NCBI RefSeq assembly: GCF_004216565.1
Contig: NZ_SGWV01000008.1
Span: 806,001-870,000, forward strand
DNA: 64,000 nt
Direction of reading: 5' to 3'
DNA from: Sphaerotilus mobilis
GTDB lineage: Bacteria; Pseudomonadota; Gammaproteobacteria; Burkholderiales; Burkholderiaceae_C
The notes beneath the pieces are model-generated. The model made no database searches. It was not told the DNA's origin and saw only the letters and a program-made list of their open reading frames with translations. Each line of letters starts with the position of its first letter. Position 1 is the first letter of the stretch. Position numbers and translations under genes: made by a program. Shown one piece after another: positions 24,667 to 33,411 of this stretch.

Positions 24667-25710
24667 ATGACCGCTGTGACCCGCCCCGCTTCCACGAATC
24701 GCGTGCACCCGCGCGACGCCCTGTTCGGCGCCGGCGAGGTCGCCCCCAGCCTGCCGGCGTGTGACCACTACTGCGGTGTCGAGGCGCGCATGCGCAAGAG
24801 CCTGGCCCTGCAGGGCGAGCTGGGCCCCTGCTTTGACATCACGCTGGATGCCGAGGACGGCGCGCCCGTCGGCGGCGAGCTCGACCACATCGCGCTGATG
24901 GCCGAGCTTCTCAACTCGGCCGAAAACCGCCACGGCCGTGTCGGCGCACGGGTCCAGGCGGTCGACCATCCGATGTTCGACGCCATGGTCGACGCACTGG
25001 TGCGCGACGCCGGCCAGCGCGTGGCCTACGTGATGCTGCCCAAGCCGCGCGGCCTGGCGGACCTGCAGCGCGGCATCGAGGCGATCGACGCGGCCGCCCT
25101 GCGACATGGCATCGGCCGCACGATCCCTGTGCATGCGCTGGTCGAGACGCACGGCGCGCTGCGCGAGGTGCAGGCGCTGGCTGCACACCCGCGCATCGAG
25201 TCACTGTCCTTCGGGCTGATGGATTTCGTCTCTGAACACCGCGGCGCGATTCCGCAGGGCGCCATGGGCGTCAAGGGCCAGTTCGAACACCCGCTGGTGG
25301 TGCGCGCCAAGCTCGAGATCGCGGCGGCCTGTCACGGTTTTGGCAAGACGCCGTCGCACTGCGTCGTGACGGAGTTCAAGCACCGCTCGGCGCTGGAAGC
25401 CGCCGCCACCCGGGCCTGCCGCGAGTTGGGTTACACGCGCATGTGGAGCATCCACCCGGACCAGATCCGGCCGATCGTCGAGGCCTTCTCGCCAACCGTC
25501 GCCGAGGTCGATCACGCCATCGAGATCCTGCTGGCCGCCCAGGCTGCGGACTGGGCCCCGATCCGCCACCTGCACGCCGGCCAGGACACGCTGCACGACC
25601 GGGCCAGCTACCGCTACTTCTGGCATGTGCTCGAACGGGCCCACCGCACCTCGGTGGCCGGTGGCGAACAACTGCCCGGCGAGGTCCGGCAGGCCTTCTT
25701 CGCGGCCTGA
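24667..25710 (+). CDS. HpcH/HpaI aldolase / citrate lyase beta (CitE-like) family protein
   Basis: A 347-residue TIM-barrel lyase of the CitE/malyl-CoA lyase superfamily, which cleaves or forms C-C bonds in (CoA-linked) hydroxyacids using a divalent metal. The metal-binding and catalytic stretches are visible as FDITLDAEDGAPVG (acidic metal ligand), RVGARVQAVDHP (conserved Arg), VHALVETHGALREV (Glu) and SLSFGLMDFVSEH (Asp). Length is near that of malyl/beta-methylmalyl/citramalyl-CoA lyases, but the substrate cannot be fixed. It stands alone between two terminators in the TCA gene block, 111 bases after mdh. Confidence 0.8.
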   Translation: MTAVTRPASTNRVHPRDALFGAGEVAPSLPACDHYCGVEARMRKSLALQGELGPCFDITLDAEDGAPVGGELDHIALMAELLNSAENRHGRVGARVQAVDHPMFDAMVDALVRDAGQRVAYVMLPKPRGLADLQRGIEAIDAAALRHGIGRTIPVHALVETHGALREVQALAAHPRIESLSFGLMDFVSEHRGAIPQGAMGVKGQFEHPLVVRAKLEIAAACHGFGKTPSHCVVTEFKHRSALEAAATRACRELGYTRMWSIHPDQIRPIVEAFSPTVAEVDHAIEILLAAQAADWAPIRHLHAGQDTLHDRASYRYFWHVLERAHRTSVAGGEQLPGEVRQAFFAA

Positions 25711-25879
25711 ACGCCGGCTGGCTGCGCTCAGTTGTGTGACCAGACGCATCCTGCGCGCCGGCGGGATCGCCGGAACTGATACTTTTCCCCGCTGCATTTG
25801 GTGACGTTGGCTCGCTTGGCTTAGCCAAGAATCCTCGGTTGTTGCATCCCGTCGCACCCCGAGATCCGGAGTCACCACA

Positions 25880-26338
25880 ATGAATACCTCGCGCTCGTTC
25901 CCCGCCCTGGCCCTGTCGGCCGCCCTGTCCATGGCCCTCATCGGCGCCGCCGTGTTGACCAGCCTGCCGGCCGCCGCTGCCGATGCGCCCGCCGCCGCGC
26001 CGGTCAAGAAGAAGGCTGCCAAGGCACCGGCCCTGCCCGACCTGAGCCCCGAACAGCTCGCCAACGCCGAGCGCGTGCTGACCGGCGCCAGCGCCTGCGA
26101 GTTCGATCAGTCGGTCAGCGTCGACGCGGTCAAGGACAAGGCCGGCTATTTCAAGGTTGGCTACAAGGGCAAGTCCTGGGTGATGGCGCCGGAGCCGACC
26201 ACCACCGGCGCGGTCCGCCTGGAGGACAAGAAGAACGGCCTGGTCTGGCTGCAGATCGCCAACAAGTCGATGCTGATGAACGCCAAGATCGGTCGCCGCA
26301 TGGTCGACAACTGCGTGCATCCGACCCAGAAGACCTGA
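25880..26338 (+). CDS. Exported hypothetical protein
   Basis: A 152-residue protein with a clear signal peptide (NTSRSFPALALSAALSMALIGAAVLTSLPAAAA) and an Ala/Pro/Lys linker (DAPAAAPVKKKAAKAPALP). A compact domain of about 95 residues follows, containing two Cys (GASACEFDQS and VDNCVHPTQ) likely to form a periplasmic disulfide. I do not recognise the family; the beta-strand pattern (YFKVGYKGKSWVMAP, AVRLEDKKNGLVWLQIANKSMLMN) resembles small periplasmic lysozyme-inhibitor-like folds but only loosely. A GGAG site precedes the ATG. The 169-base upstream gap holds a small dyad CTTGGC-TTA-GCCAAG at 25815-25829, and an intrinsic terminator follows. Confidence 0.75.
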   Translation: MNTSRSFPALALSAALSMALIGAAVLTSLPAAAADAPAAAPVKKKAAKAPALPDLSPEQLANAERVLTGASACEFDQSVSVDAVKDKAGYFKVGYKGKSWVMAPEPTTTGAVRLEDKKNGLVWLQIANKSMLMNAKIGRRMVDNCVHPTQKT

Positions 26339-26403
26339 GCGCGGCCGGCACCCCGGTCACGCCCGACCTGCGTCGGGCCCGGAACGTGCTCGACCCCGCC
26401 GAC

Positions 26404-26436
26404 ACGGCCGCCCACCGGGCGGCCGTCTGTCTTTTT
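26404..26436 (+). terminator. Rho-independent terminator
   Basis: ACGGCCGCCC / GGGCGGCCGT perfect 10-base stem with an ACC loop, then CTGTC and a run of five T. It closes the transcript of the exported hypothetical gene before the acnB promoter. Confidence 0.88.
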
Positions 26437-26471
26437 GAGGCACGTCAGCCCCTTCGCGCATCAGGGAAGGC

Positions 26472-26499
26472 TTGGCAAGTCTTATATAAGACATAAAAT
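26472..26499 (+). promoter_or_regulatory. Probable sigma-70 promoter of acnB with embedded operator
   Basis: TTGGCA (26472-26477) and TAAAAT (26494-26499) are separated by 16 bases, each matching consensus at 5 of 6 positions. The palindrome GTCTTATATAAGAC (26479-26492) fills the space between them, so a bound repressor would block RNA polymerase directly. The predicted 5' leader of acnB is about 85 bases. Confidence 0.7.
26479..26492. promoter_or_regulatory. 14-base palindrome, second copy of the putative GntR operator
   Basis: GTCTTATATAAGAC is identical to the core of the palindrome between gntR and mdh (23390-23403) and is placed between the -35 and -10 elements of acnB. AT-rich 14-base perfect palindromes are rare by chance in this GC-rich sequence. 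Confidence 0.75.
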
Positions 26500-26591
26500 G
26501 TCGGGCAAACCCCAGGAGCAGTGTCCCGACGCTGTGACAAGGTTCTCGTCCCGCCCCACTCTCTCTCGTCACCCCGCACGGAGTTCCCTTC

Positions 26592-29183
26592 ATGCTGCAA
26601 GCCTATCGCCAACACGTTGCAGAGCGCGCCGCGCTCGGCATCCCGCCGCTGCCGCTCGACGCCAAGCAGGTGGCCGAGCTGATCGAGCTGATCAAGAACC
26701 CGCCGGCTGGCGAAGAGGCCTCCCTGCTGGACCTGCTGACGCACCGCGTGCCCCCGGGCGTGGACGATGCCGCCAAGGTCAAGGCCAGCTTCCTGGCCGC
26801 TGTGGCGCATGGTGACTTCGCCGTGGGTCTGGTCTCGCGCGCCAAGGCGACCGAACTGCTGGGCACCATGGTCGGTGGCTACAACGTCAAGCCGCTGATC
26901 GACCTGCTTGACGACGCCGAGGTCGCCAGCGTCGCCGCCGCCGGTCTGAAGAAGACCCTGCTGATGTTCGACTTCTTCCACGACGTGGCCGAGAAGGCGA
27001 AGGCGGGCAACACGCAGGCCAAGGACGTGATGCAGAGCTGGGCCGATGCCGAGTGGTTCACCAGCCGCCCGGAAGTGCCGCGCAGCATCACCGTGACCGT
27101 CTTCAAGGTGCCCGGCGAGACCAACACCGATGACCTGTCGCCGGCCCCGGACGCCTGGAGCCGCCCGGACATCCCGCTGCACTACCTCGCGATGCTCAAG
27201 AACACCCGCGACGGCGCGGCGTTCAAGCCCGAGGAAGACGGCAAGCGCGGCCCGATGCAGTTCATCGAGGACCTGAAGAAGAAGGGCCACCTGGTCGCCT
27301 ACGTCGGTGACGTGGTCGGCACCGGTTCGAGCCGCAAGTCGGCCACCAACAGCGTGATCTGGGCCACCGGCCAGGACATCCCCTTCGTGCCGAACAAGCG
27401 CTTCGGCGGCGTCACGCTGGGCGGCAAGATCGCCCCGATCTTCTTCAACACGCAAGAAGACTCCGGCTCGCTGCCGATCGAGGTCGAGGTCGGCGCGCTG
27501 GAGATGGGCGACGTCATCGAGGTCCAGCCCTATGACGGCAAGCTGGTCAAGAACGGCCAGACCGTGGCCGAGTTCAAGCTCAAGAGCGACGTGCTGTTCG
27601 ACGAGGTGCGTGCCGGCGGCCGCATCAACCTGATCATCGGCCGCTCGCTGACCGCCAAGGCGCGCGAGTTCCTGGGCCTGGGCGCTTCCACCCTGTTCCG
27701 CCTGCCGCAGCCGCCGGCCGCATCGAAGGCCGGCTTCACGCTGGCGCAGAAGATGGTTGGCCGCGCCGTCGGCCTGCCCGAAGGCCAGGGCGTGCGCCCG
27801 GGAACCTACTGCGAACCGAAGATGACGACGGTCGGCAGCCAGGACACCACCGGCCCGATGACCCGCGACGAGCTCAAGGATCTGGCCTGCCTGGGCTTCT
27901 CGGCCGACCTGGTGATGCAGTCCTTCTGCCACACCGCCGCCTACCCGAAGCCGGTTGACGTCAAGACCCACCGCGAACTGCCCGCCTTCATCAGCAGCCG
28001 TGGCGGCGTGGCCCTGCGCCCGGGTGACGGCGTGATCCACAGCTGGCTCAACCGCCTGCTTCTGCCCGACACCGTCGGCACCGGCGGCGACAGCCACACC
28101 CGCTTCCCGATCGGCATCAGCTTCCCGGCCGGCTCCGGCCTGGTCGCCTTCGGTGCCGCCACTGGCGTGATGCCGCTGGACATGCCCGAGTCGGTGCTGG
28201 TGCGCTACAAGGGCCAGATGCAGCCCGGCGTGACGCTGCGCGACCTCGTGCACGCCATCCCGCTGTACGCGATCAAGGCCGGTCTGCTGACCGTCGCCAA
28301 GGCTGGCAAGAAGAACATCTTCTCGGGCCGCATCCTCGAGATCGAAGGTCTGCCGGACCTCAAGGTCGAACAGGCCTTCGAGCTGTCGGACGCCTCGGCC
28401 GAACGCTCGGCCGCTGGTTGCACGATCAAGCTGAACCCGGCGCCGATCAAGGAGTACCTCACCAGCAACATCGTGCTGATGAAGAACATGATCGCCGACG
28501 GCTATGCCGACGCTCGCACGCTGGAGCGCCGCATCCGCAAGGTCGAGGAATGGCTGGCCAACCCGCAACTGCTCGAAGCCGACCGGGACGCCGAATACGC
28601 CGCCGTCATCGAGATCGATCTGGCCGACATCAAGGAGCCGATCGTCTGCTGCCCGAACGATCCGGACGACGCCAAGTTCATGTCCGAAGTGGCCGGCACC
28701 AAGATCGACGAAGCCTTCATCGGCTCGTGCATGACCAACATCGGTCACTTCCGTGCCGCCGCCAAGCTGCTGGGCGGCCAGCGCGACATCCCCGTCAAGC
28801 TGTGGGTCGCCCCGCCGACCAAGATGGACCAGAGCGAGCTGATCAAGGAAGGCCACTACGCCGCCTTCGGCACCGCCGGTGCGCGCACCGAGATGCCGGG
28901 CTGCTCGCTGTGCATGGGCAACCAGGCGCAGGTGCGTGAAGGCGCGACGGTGATCTCGACCTCGACCCGCAACTTCCCGAACCGCCTGGGCAAGAACACC
29001 AACGTGTTCCTGGGCTCGGCCGAACTCGCCGCGATCGCCTCCAAGCTCGGCAAGATCCCGACCGTCGAGGAATACCACGCCGCAATGGGCGTGGTGAACA
29101 AGGACGGCGCGTCGATCTACAAGTACCTGAACTTCGACCAGATCGAGGAATACGCCGACACCGCCAAGGGCGTGACGGTCTGA
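26592..29183 (+). CDS. acnB: Aconitate hydratase B
   Basis: An 863-residue bifunctional aconitase (citrate/isocitrate, and 2-methylisocitrate in some species) of the AcnB type. The N-terminal HEAT-like domain comes first ([30 protein letters not shown]), then the swivel domain ([26 protein letters not shown]), then the catalytic domains with [11 protein letters not shown]. The [4Fe-4S] cysteines are in [18 protein letters not shown] and [10 protein letters not shown]. An AGTT-spaced GGAG site precedes the ATG. It is transcribed from a promoter overlapped by the TCA palindrome and ends in a strong terminator. Confidence 0.96.
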   Translation: MLQAYRQHVAERAALGIPPLPLDAKQVAELIELIKNPPAGEEASLLDLLTHRVPPGVDDAAKVKASFLAAVAHGDFAVGLVSRAKATELLGTMVGGYNVKPLIDLLDDAEVASVAAAGLKKTLLMFDFFHDVAEKAKAGNTQAKDVMQSWADAEWFTSRPEVPRSITVTVFKVPGETNTDDLSPAPDAWSRPDIPLHYLAMLKNTRDGAAFKPEEDGKRGPMQFIEDLKKKGHLVAYVGDVVGTGSSRKSATNSVIWATGQDIPFVPNKRFGGVTLGGKIAPIFFNTQEDSGSLPIEVEVGALEMGDVIEVQPYDGKLVKNGQTVAEFKLKSDVLFDEVRAGGRINLIIGRSLTAKAREFLGLGASTLFRLPQPPAASKAGFTLAQKMVGRAVGLPEGQGVRPGTYCEPKMTTVGSQDTTGPMTRDELKDLACLGFSADLVMQSFCHTAAYPKPVDVKTHRELPAFISSRGGVALRPGDGVIHSWLNRLLLPDTVGTGGDSHTRFPIGISFPAGSGLVAFGAATGVMPLDMPESVLVRYKGQMQPGVTLRDLVHAIPLYAIKAGLLTVAKAGKKNIFSGRILEIEGLPDLKVEQAFELSDASAERSAAGCTIKLNPAPIKEYLTSNIVLMKNMIADGYADARTLERRIRKVEEWLANPQLLEADRDAEYAAVIEIDLADIKEPIVCCPNDPDDAKFMSEVAGTKIDEAFIGSCMTNIGHFRAAAKLLGGQRDIPVKLWVAPPTKMDQSELIKEGHYAAFGTAGARTEMPGCSLCMGNQAQVREGATVISTSTRNFPNRLGKNTNVFLGSAELAAIASKLGKIPTVEEYHAAMGVVNKDGASIYKYLNFDQIEEYADTAKGVTV

Positions 29184-29210
29184 TATCCCACCTGCGGGTG
29201 AGATGACGGG

Positions 29211-29233
29211 GGCCCGCTTCGGCGGGCCTTTTT
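29211..29233 (+). terminator. Rho-independent terminator of acnB
   Basis: GGCCCGC / GCGGGCC perfect stem with the stable TTCG tetraloop and a run of five T, 27 bases after the acnB stop. Confidence 0.9.
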
Positions 29234-29257
29234 CATGGGTGAGCCGACACCGGCGCG

Positions 29258-30220
29258 TCAGACGCCATCGCCCACCACCACCCGCCAGAACGTCGCGAAC
29301 CTCGGCCGACCGGTGCGCGTCAGGCCGCGGTGGCGGTAGCTGATGCGCTGGCCGATCGCGGGTGGCGAGTCGCGCTGGGCGTCGCTCAGGCCGCTGCCGA
29401 TGGCGAAGCGGCGGCCGCTGTCGTCGCGGACCTGCAGGGCGCCCAGGCGGCCGGCGTGGCGGCCTTTGCCGGGTAGGTGGGCGATCACCACCGCTTCGGC
29501 GTCGGACAAGGGCTTGAGCTTGAGCAGGTGGCCGTTGCTGCGGCCGGGCCGGAAGTCGGCGTCCGCCGCGTGAAGCATGAGTCCTTCGCCGCCCTGGGAG
29601 ACGACCTCGTCCAGCCAGCGCTGCAGGGTGTCGGCATCGGCCACGCGGCGTTGTTCGACGGCGTCGATGTGGACCGCCGCGCCACCGCTGTGCAGCCCGG
29701 CCAGGATGGCCCGCAGGCGCAATTGGCGTTGCAGGAAGGAACCTGGGGCACCGGGTAGGTCGAAGATGGCATAGCGAACGGACGACCACAGCGGGTCGGC
29801 GGGCGCGTCGGCGCGGTGCAGCAGGCCCGACAGGGCCTCGAAGCGGCCCCGGCCGAGCCACAGTTCACCGTCCAGCGCGACACCCGCCGGCAGCGCCGCC
29901 AGCCAGTGCGCCGGTGCGGCGATCGGGCGACCGCTGCGGGTCAGCCAGCGTGTTCCGGTCCAGAGGGCGCGCACGCCGTCGAGCTTCTCGCTGACGAGGT
30001 GACGGGACAGGTCCACGGTCGCCAGCAGGTCCGGGGACAGGTCGCCCGCCAGTTCGATCGGGATGGGCGCCACGCGGCTCTCGGGCGTGCCGGCCCCGGT
30101 CGGGCCGGCGGATGACCAGCCGCCCAGCGCCAGCAAGACATGGCGGATGAGCCAGCGACGGCGTTCAGGCTGGGCGGCGCCGGTGGGCGTGGTGCGTGCA
30201 GGGAAGGCGGGTCGGGTCAT
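29258..30220 (-). CDS. Exported ATP-dependent DNA ligase (LigE type)
   Basis: A 320-residue minimal ATP-dependent DNA ligase. The nucleotidylation motif is SEKLDGVRALW (Lys adenylated), motif III LDGELW, motif IV GGEGLML and motif V HLLKLK, followed by an OB-fold (LGALQVRDDSGRRFAIGSGLSDAQR...). There are no extra DNA-binding domains, as in the Lig E group. The N-terminus contains a twin-Arg/basic patch and hydrophobic stretch (ERRRWLIRHVLLALGGWSSAG), consistent with export to the periplasm. Lig E proteins have been linked to handling of DNA outside the cytoplasm, such as during competence. It is next to exonuclease I on the same strand, convergent with acnB. Confidence 0.85.
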   Translation of the reverse strand: MTRPAFPARTTPTGAAQPERRRWLIRHVLLALGGWSSAGPTGAGTPESRVAPIPIELAGDLSPDLLATVDLSRHLVSEKLDGVRALWTGTRWLTRSGRPIAAPAHWLAALPAGVALDGELWLGRGRFEALSGLLHRADAPADPLWSSVRYAIFDLPGAPGSFLQRQLRLRAILAGLHSGGAAVHIDAVEQRRVADADTLQRWLDEVVSQGGEGLMLHAADADFRPGRSNGHLLKLKPLSDAEAVVIAHLPGKGRHAGRLGALQVRDDSGRRFAIGSGLSDAQRDSPPAIGQRISYRHRGLTRTGRPRFATFWRVVVGDGV

Positions 30221-30322
30221 GGTGTCCTCGGCAGGCGGGGGAAGCCGCCAAGGTAGCCAGTCATCGGACGCCAGCGTCTCCCTCTGGCGAGGGACGTCTC
30301 CCGCCGAAGAGGGATGCGCGGC

Positions 30323-31792
30323 TCAGGGCGCGATCTGTTCGGCGTAGTCGTAGAGCGCGCCGAGGATGTCCTGGCCACGCTCGTCGTCGTCGGCCAGCGA
30401 CTCGCCCAGGGTGTCGATGCGTTCGTGGAACTGTTCGATGGTCAGCACGCCGCCCGCGCCTTCGATCAGACGGGTCTGGCGCAGGGCCTGCCAGCGGGCC
30501 TCGTCGTCGCCGTCCAGCGTGGCCGGGAAGTTGCGCGCACGCCAGCGGAAGACCAGTTCGTCAAGCCGCTCGTCCTGAAAGGCCGGGCGCTTACCGGCGA
30601 GCTGGTCCGGGCTCAGGAGCCGCAGCCGTTCCAGCGTGCGGCGGTCGTCGTTGGATAGAAAGCCACCATAGAGGTCTTCGTCGACGTCGGTGACCTGGCC
30701 GGCCTGCGCGGCGGGTCGGGCGTAGACGTCCGGCCAGATGCCGGCCATGGTCACACCCTGCTTCGCGGCGATCTCGGCATGGATCAAGCATCGCGCCACA
30801 TCGATGCCCCAGCGCTGCGCCATGTCCGGGCTCAGGACCTTGAGGTTGCCGATCACCACGGGCGACTTGTTGAGGTGGATGGTCTTGAGCGGCAGCCGGG
30901 TGACGCCCTCGGGCAAGTCGTCGGCCTTGGTGTAGAGGCGCAGGCGGATGGTCGCTGCGTCGAGCGTGAACAGCTCGCTCGGGTCGTGCGAGAGGTCCCA
31001 GACGATCAGCTCGTTCTTGTTGGTTGGGTGTGGCGCCAGCGGCCAGACGATGGCGATGCCACCACGCTCGGTGCCGTACATGCCACTGATGTGCAGGAAG
31101 GGCCGTCCGATGCCGATCTCCTGCAGCACCGCGTCCTTCTTGCGCAGCTTCAGGCAGAAGTCCCACAGCCGGGGCTGGGCCGAACGCACCAGCCGGGCCA
31201 GTGCCAGCGTGGCGCGCACGTCGGACAAGGCATCGTGCGCCGCCTCGTGGCTCAGGCCGTTGGCGGCGGTCAGGTGTTCGAGCTTGAACGACGGCCGACC
31301 GGCCATGGGCCCTTCCCGGTGGGTCGGCCAGGTGATGCCGTCGGGCCGCAGGGCGTGGCAGCAGCGCAGCACGTCGAGCAGGTCCCAGCGCCCGCACTGG
31401 TCCTTGTATTCGCGGGCATAGGGCTCGATCAGGTTACGCCAGAACAGGAAGCGCGTGACCTCGTCGTCGAAGCGGATGCTGTTGTAGCCCACGCCGATGG
31501 TGCCGGGCCGGGCGAGCTGGGCCTCGATGGCACGGGCGAAGTCGTGCTCGGGCACGCCTTGGGCCAGGCAGTGCTGCGGCAGGATGCCGGTCAGCAGACA
31601 GGCTTCGGGATCGGGCAGGTAGTCCGGCGCGGGCTGGCAATGCAGCATCACCGGCTCGTCGACCTCGTGCAGGTCAAGGTCGGTGCGGATGCCGGCGAAC
31701 TGGGCCGGACGGTCACGGCGCGGGGACTTGCCGAAGGTCTCGTAGTCGTGCCAGAAGAAGGTCGGGGCGACGTCGGCTGCGGTGCGGTTCAT
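30323..31792 (-). CDS. sbcB: Exodeoxyribonuclease I
   Basis: A 489-residue 3'-to-5' single-strand DNA exonuclease acting in mismatch repair and recombination. The DEDD residues are visible: D and E in WHDYETFG, D in GYNSIRFDDEVTRFLFWRN, and H/D in AAHDALSDVRATLALARL. The SH3-like and C-terminal helical domains follow (YGGFLSNDDRRTLERL, FRWRARNFPATLDGDEARW) at normal family length. It is an isolated gene with about 90-100 bases of flanking space on each side; LigE follows on the same strand. Confidence 0.93.
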   Translation of the reverse strand: MNRTAADVAPTFFWHDYETFGKSPRRDRPAQFAGIRTDLDLHEVDEPVMLHCQPAPDYLPDPEACLLTGILPQHCLAQGVPEHDFARAIEAQLARPGTIGVGYNSIRFDDEVTRFLFWRNLIEPYAREYKDQCGRWDLLDVLRCCHALRPDGITWPTHREGPMAGRPSFKLEHLTAANGLSHEAAHDALSDVRATLALARLVRSAQPRLWDFCLKLRKKDAVLQEIGIGRPFLHISGMYGTERGGIAIVWPLAPHPTNKNELIVWDLSHDPSELFTLDAATIRLRLYTKADDLPEGVTRLPLKTIHLNKSPVVIGNLKVLSPDMAQRWGIDVARCLIHAEIAAKQGVTMAGIWPDVYARPAAQAGQVTDVDEDLYGGFLSNDDRRTLERLRLLSPDQLAGKRPAFQDERLDELVFRWRARNFPATLDGDDEARWQALRQTRLIEGAGGVLTIEQFHERIDTLGESLADDDERGQDILGALYDYAEQIAP

Positions 31793-31879
31793 GGGCGCGC
31801 ATCTTGCCCGATGGGCCGGCCAGGCGCCCCGCCCGTGAGGGGGATGCGCAGGACCGGCGGGACGCCCTTCGGCGACGGA

Positions 31880-33142
31880 TCAGCGCCAGTAGACCTGCCC
31901 GCTGCAGGTCACGATGGTGACGTCGTAGGCGTAGGTGATGGTGACGTTCGGGTCGCTGACGCTGCGGTCCTCGCGGCGCAGGCCGCAGCCGACTTCGACG
32001 TTGCGCAGCGGCAGGTAGCGCACGCTCAGGTCCCAGGCCACGGTGCGGTCCGAGGCCGAGGTGCTGGAAGCCGTGGTGCTGGTGACCAGCGCGTTGTCCA
32101 GCGTGCGACGGCTCAGGGATGCGCCACCACCCAGCAGGATCTTGCCCGTCAGCTCCCAGCTCGCACGCATGGCCAGGCTGGTGCGCAGGCGGGTGTCGCT
32201 GGTGTCGAAGGAGAACAGCGTGCTGTCGAAGGCGGTGTTGCCGATGTTGCTGTCGCGGGTCAGCGAGGTCTCGAAGGACAGCTTCGGGCTGGGCTTCCAG
32301 GTCCAGCCGGTGCTGCCGGTCCAGGCGGAGTAGGTGCGGGCCTGCTGGGCGCTGTGGGTCTCGCGCGTGCGGCTGATGCGGGCGTTGACGGTGCTGGCCC
32401 CGCTCAGCTCGATGGTGCTGCTGAGGTCCAGGTCATTGCGGCGCACGTCGTCACCGGCGCCGGCATTGAAGTTCGGGTAGTCGGCGCGGGTGTGACGGGC
32501 TCCCAGGCGGACCTGCAGGCCGCTGCCCGGGCGCATGGTCACGCCGCCGTTGCCGGTCAGCTGGCGGACATTGCGCGACGTCAGGTTGTCGTAGCTGACC
32601 CGCGTGCCGGTCAGGCCGGCATCGAAGGTGTAGCGGGTCGGGCCGCCCAGGCGCACACCGGCGCCAAGCACGTCGGTCTTGACCAGGTTGCGGCCGGCGA
32701 AGGTGCTGGTGGTCGTGACATCGGCGCGGTCCAGCGCCTGACGGGTCTCGACCAGCACATTGCCCGACAGCAGGTCGGCGCTGCTCCAGTCCAGCCGGCC
32801 ATTCAACAGGTAGTCGTTGTGGTCGTACTGGCCGTGGCTGTTGTAGCGGTTGTGGTTGGCGTCGAAGCGGCCCTGCAGGCGCTGACGGCCGATCGGCTGG
32901 TCCAGGCCCAGGCGCACACCGGTGGAGATGTAGGTGTCGCTCAGCACCGGCTGGCCGGACACGCCGGCCTTGGCGCGGTCGAGGTTGCTGTCGTGTGTCA
33001 CACCCAGCGAGGCGCCCAGGTAATAGGGCGAGGCCTGTGCCAGCACAGGCGTCGCGGGCAGGACCAGCAAGACGCCGGCCGCGCCCATGGCGGCCGCACG
33101 GGCCAGAACGTTCATCGGGAACAGGTGACGCAACGGGCTCAT
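31880..33142 (-). CDS. Outer-membrane beta-barrel protein
   Basis: A 420-residue exported barrel. The ATG at 33142 (MSPLRHLFPMNVLARA) is followed by a signal peptide ending ATPVLAQA; a later ATG at 33115 is possible. The mature protein shows a long series of amphipathic strands with Asp/Asn/Arg-rich turns (YYLGASLGVTHDSNLDRAK, RFDANHNRYNSHGQYDHNDYLL, RTSLAMRASWELTGK) and ends ...GQVYWR. The N-terminal GxTHDSN motif resembles the EpsL/'beta-barrel porin 2' type of exopolysaccharide-associated outer-membrane proteins; assignment to that role is tentative because no polysaccharide genes are adjacent. It stands alone; the 269-base gap to the next gene shows no clear promoter or gene. Confidence 0.7.
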   Translation of the reverse strand: MSPLRHLFPMNVLARAAAMGAAGVLLVLPATPVLAQASPYYLGASLGVTHDSNLDRAKAGVSGQPVLSDTYISTGVRLGLDQPIGRQRLQGRFDANHNRYNSHGQYDHNDYLLNGRLDWSSADLLSGNVLVETRQALDRADVTTTSTFAGRNLVKTDVLGAGVRLGGPTRYTFDAGLTGTRVSYDNLTSRNVRQLTGNGGVTMRPGSGLQVRLGARHTRADYPNFNAGAGDDVRRNDLDLSSTIELSGASTVNARISRTRETHSAQQARTYSAWTGSTGWTWKPSPKLSFETSLTRDSNIGNTAFDSTLFSFDTSDTRLRTSLAMRASWELTGKILLGGGASLSRRTLDNALVTSTTASSTSASDRTVAWDLSVRYLPLRNVEVGCGLRREDRSVSDPNVTITYAYDVTIVTCSGQVYWR

Positions 33143-33411
33143 GCAGGGCTCTCCAGACGGGGATCGGTCTTGTCGCCGGTTCGCGTCATCCATCCTCGCC
33201 TTGCCACCACGTGGCGGTCGCGACCCACACGACTTGCACACGCATTTGCAAACGGAAACGTTCTCACCGGCTCTGGCCGCATTCTCCGCGCGACAGCCTC
33301 AGACCGACGGCATGTCCTCCCCCCGCGCGTGAAGGTTGTCGCGCCCCGCAGTTGCAGGTATTCACGCTCCGACAAGGCGCGAAGCGCGCAGCCGTGTCAG
33401 GCCGCTCGGAC

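Noticed and set aside
26500-26591. Riboswitch or iron-responsive structure in the acnB leader
   Set aside because: The leader is short (about 85 bases), and I see no conserved aptamer pattern; the palindromic operator explains the region better.
26445-29861. A 1138-codon minus-strand open frame over acnB
   Set aside because: acnB on the plus strand is unambiguous; the antisense translation has no recognisable domain.
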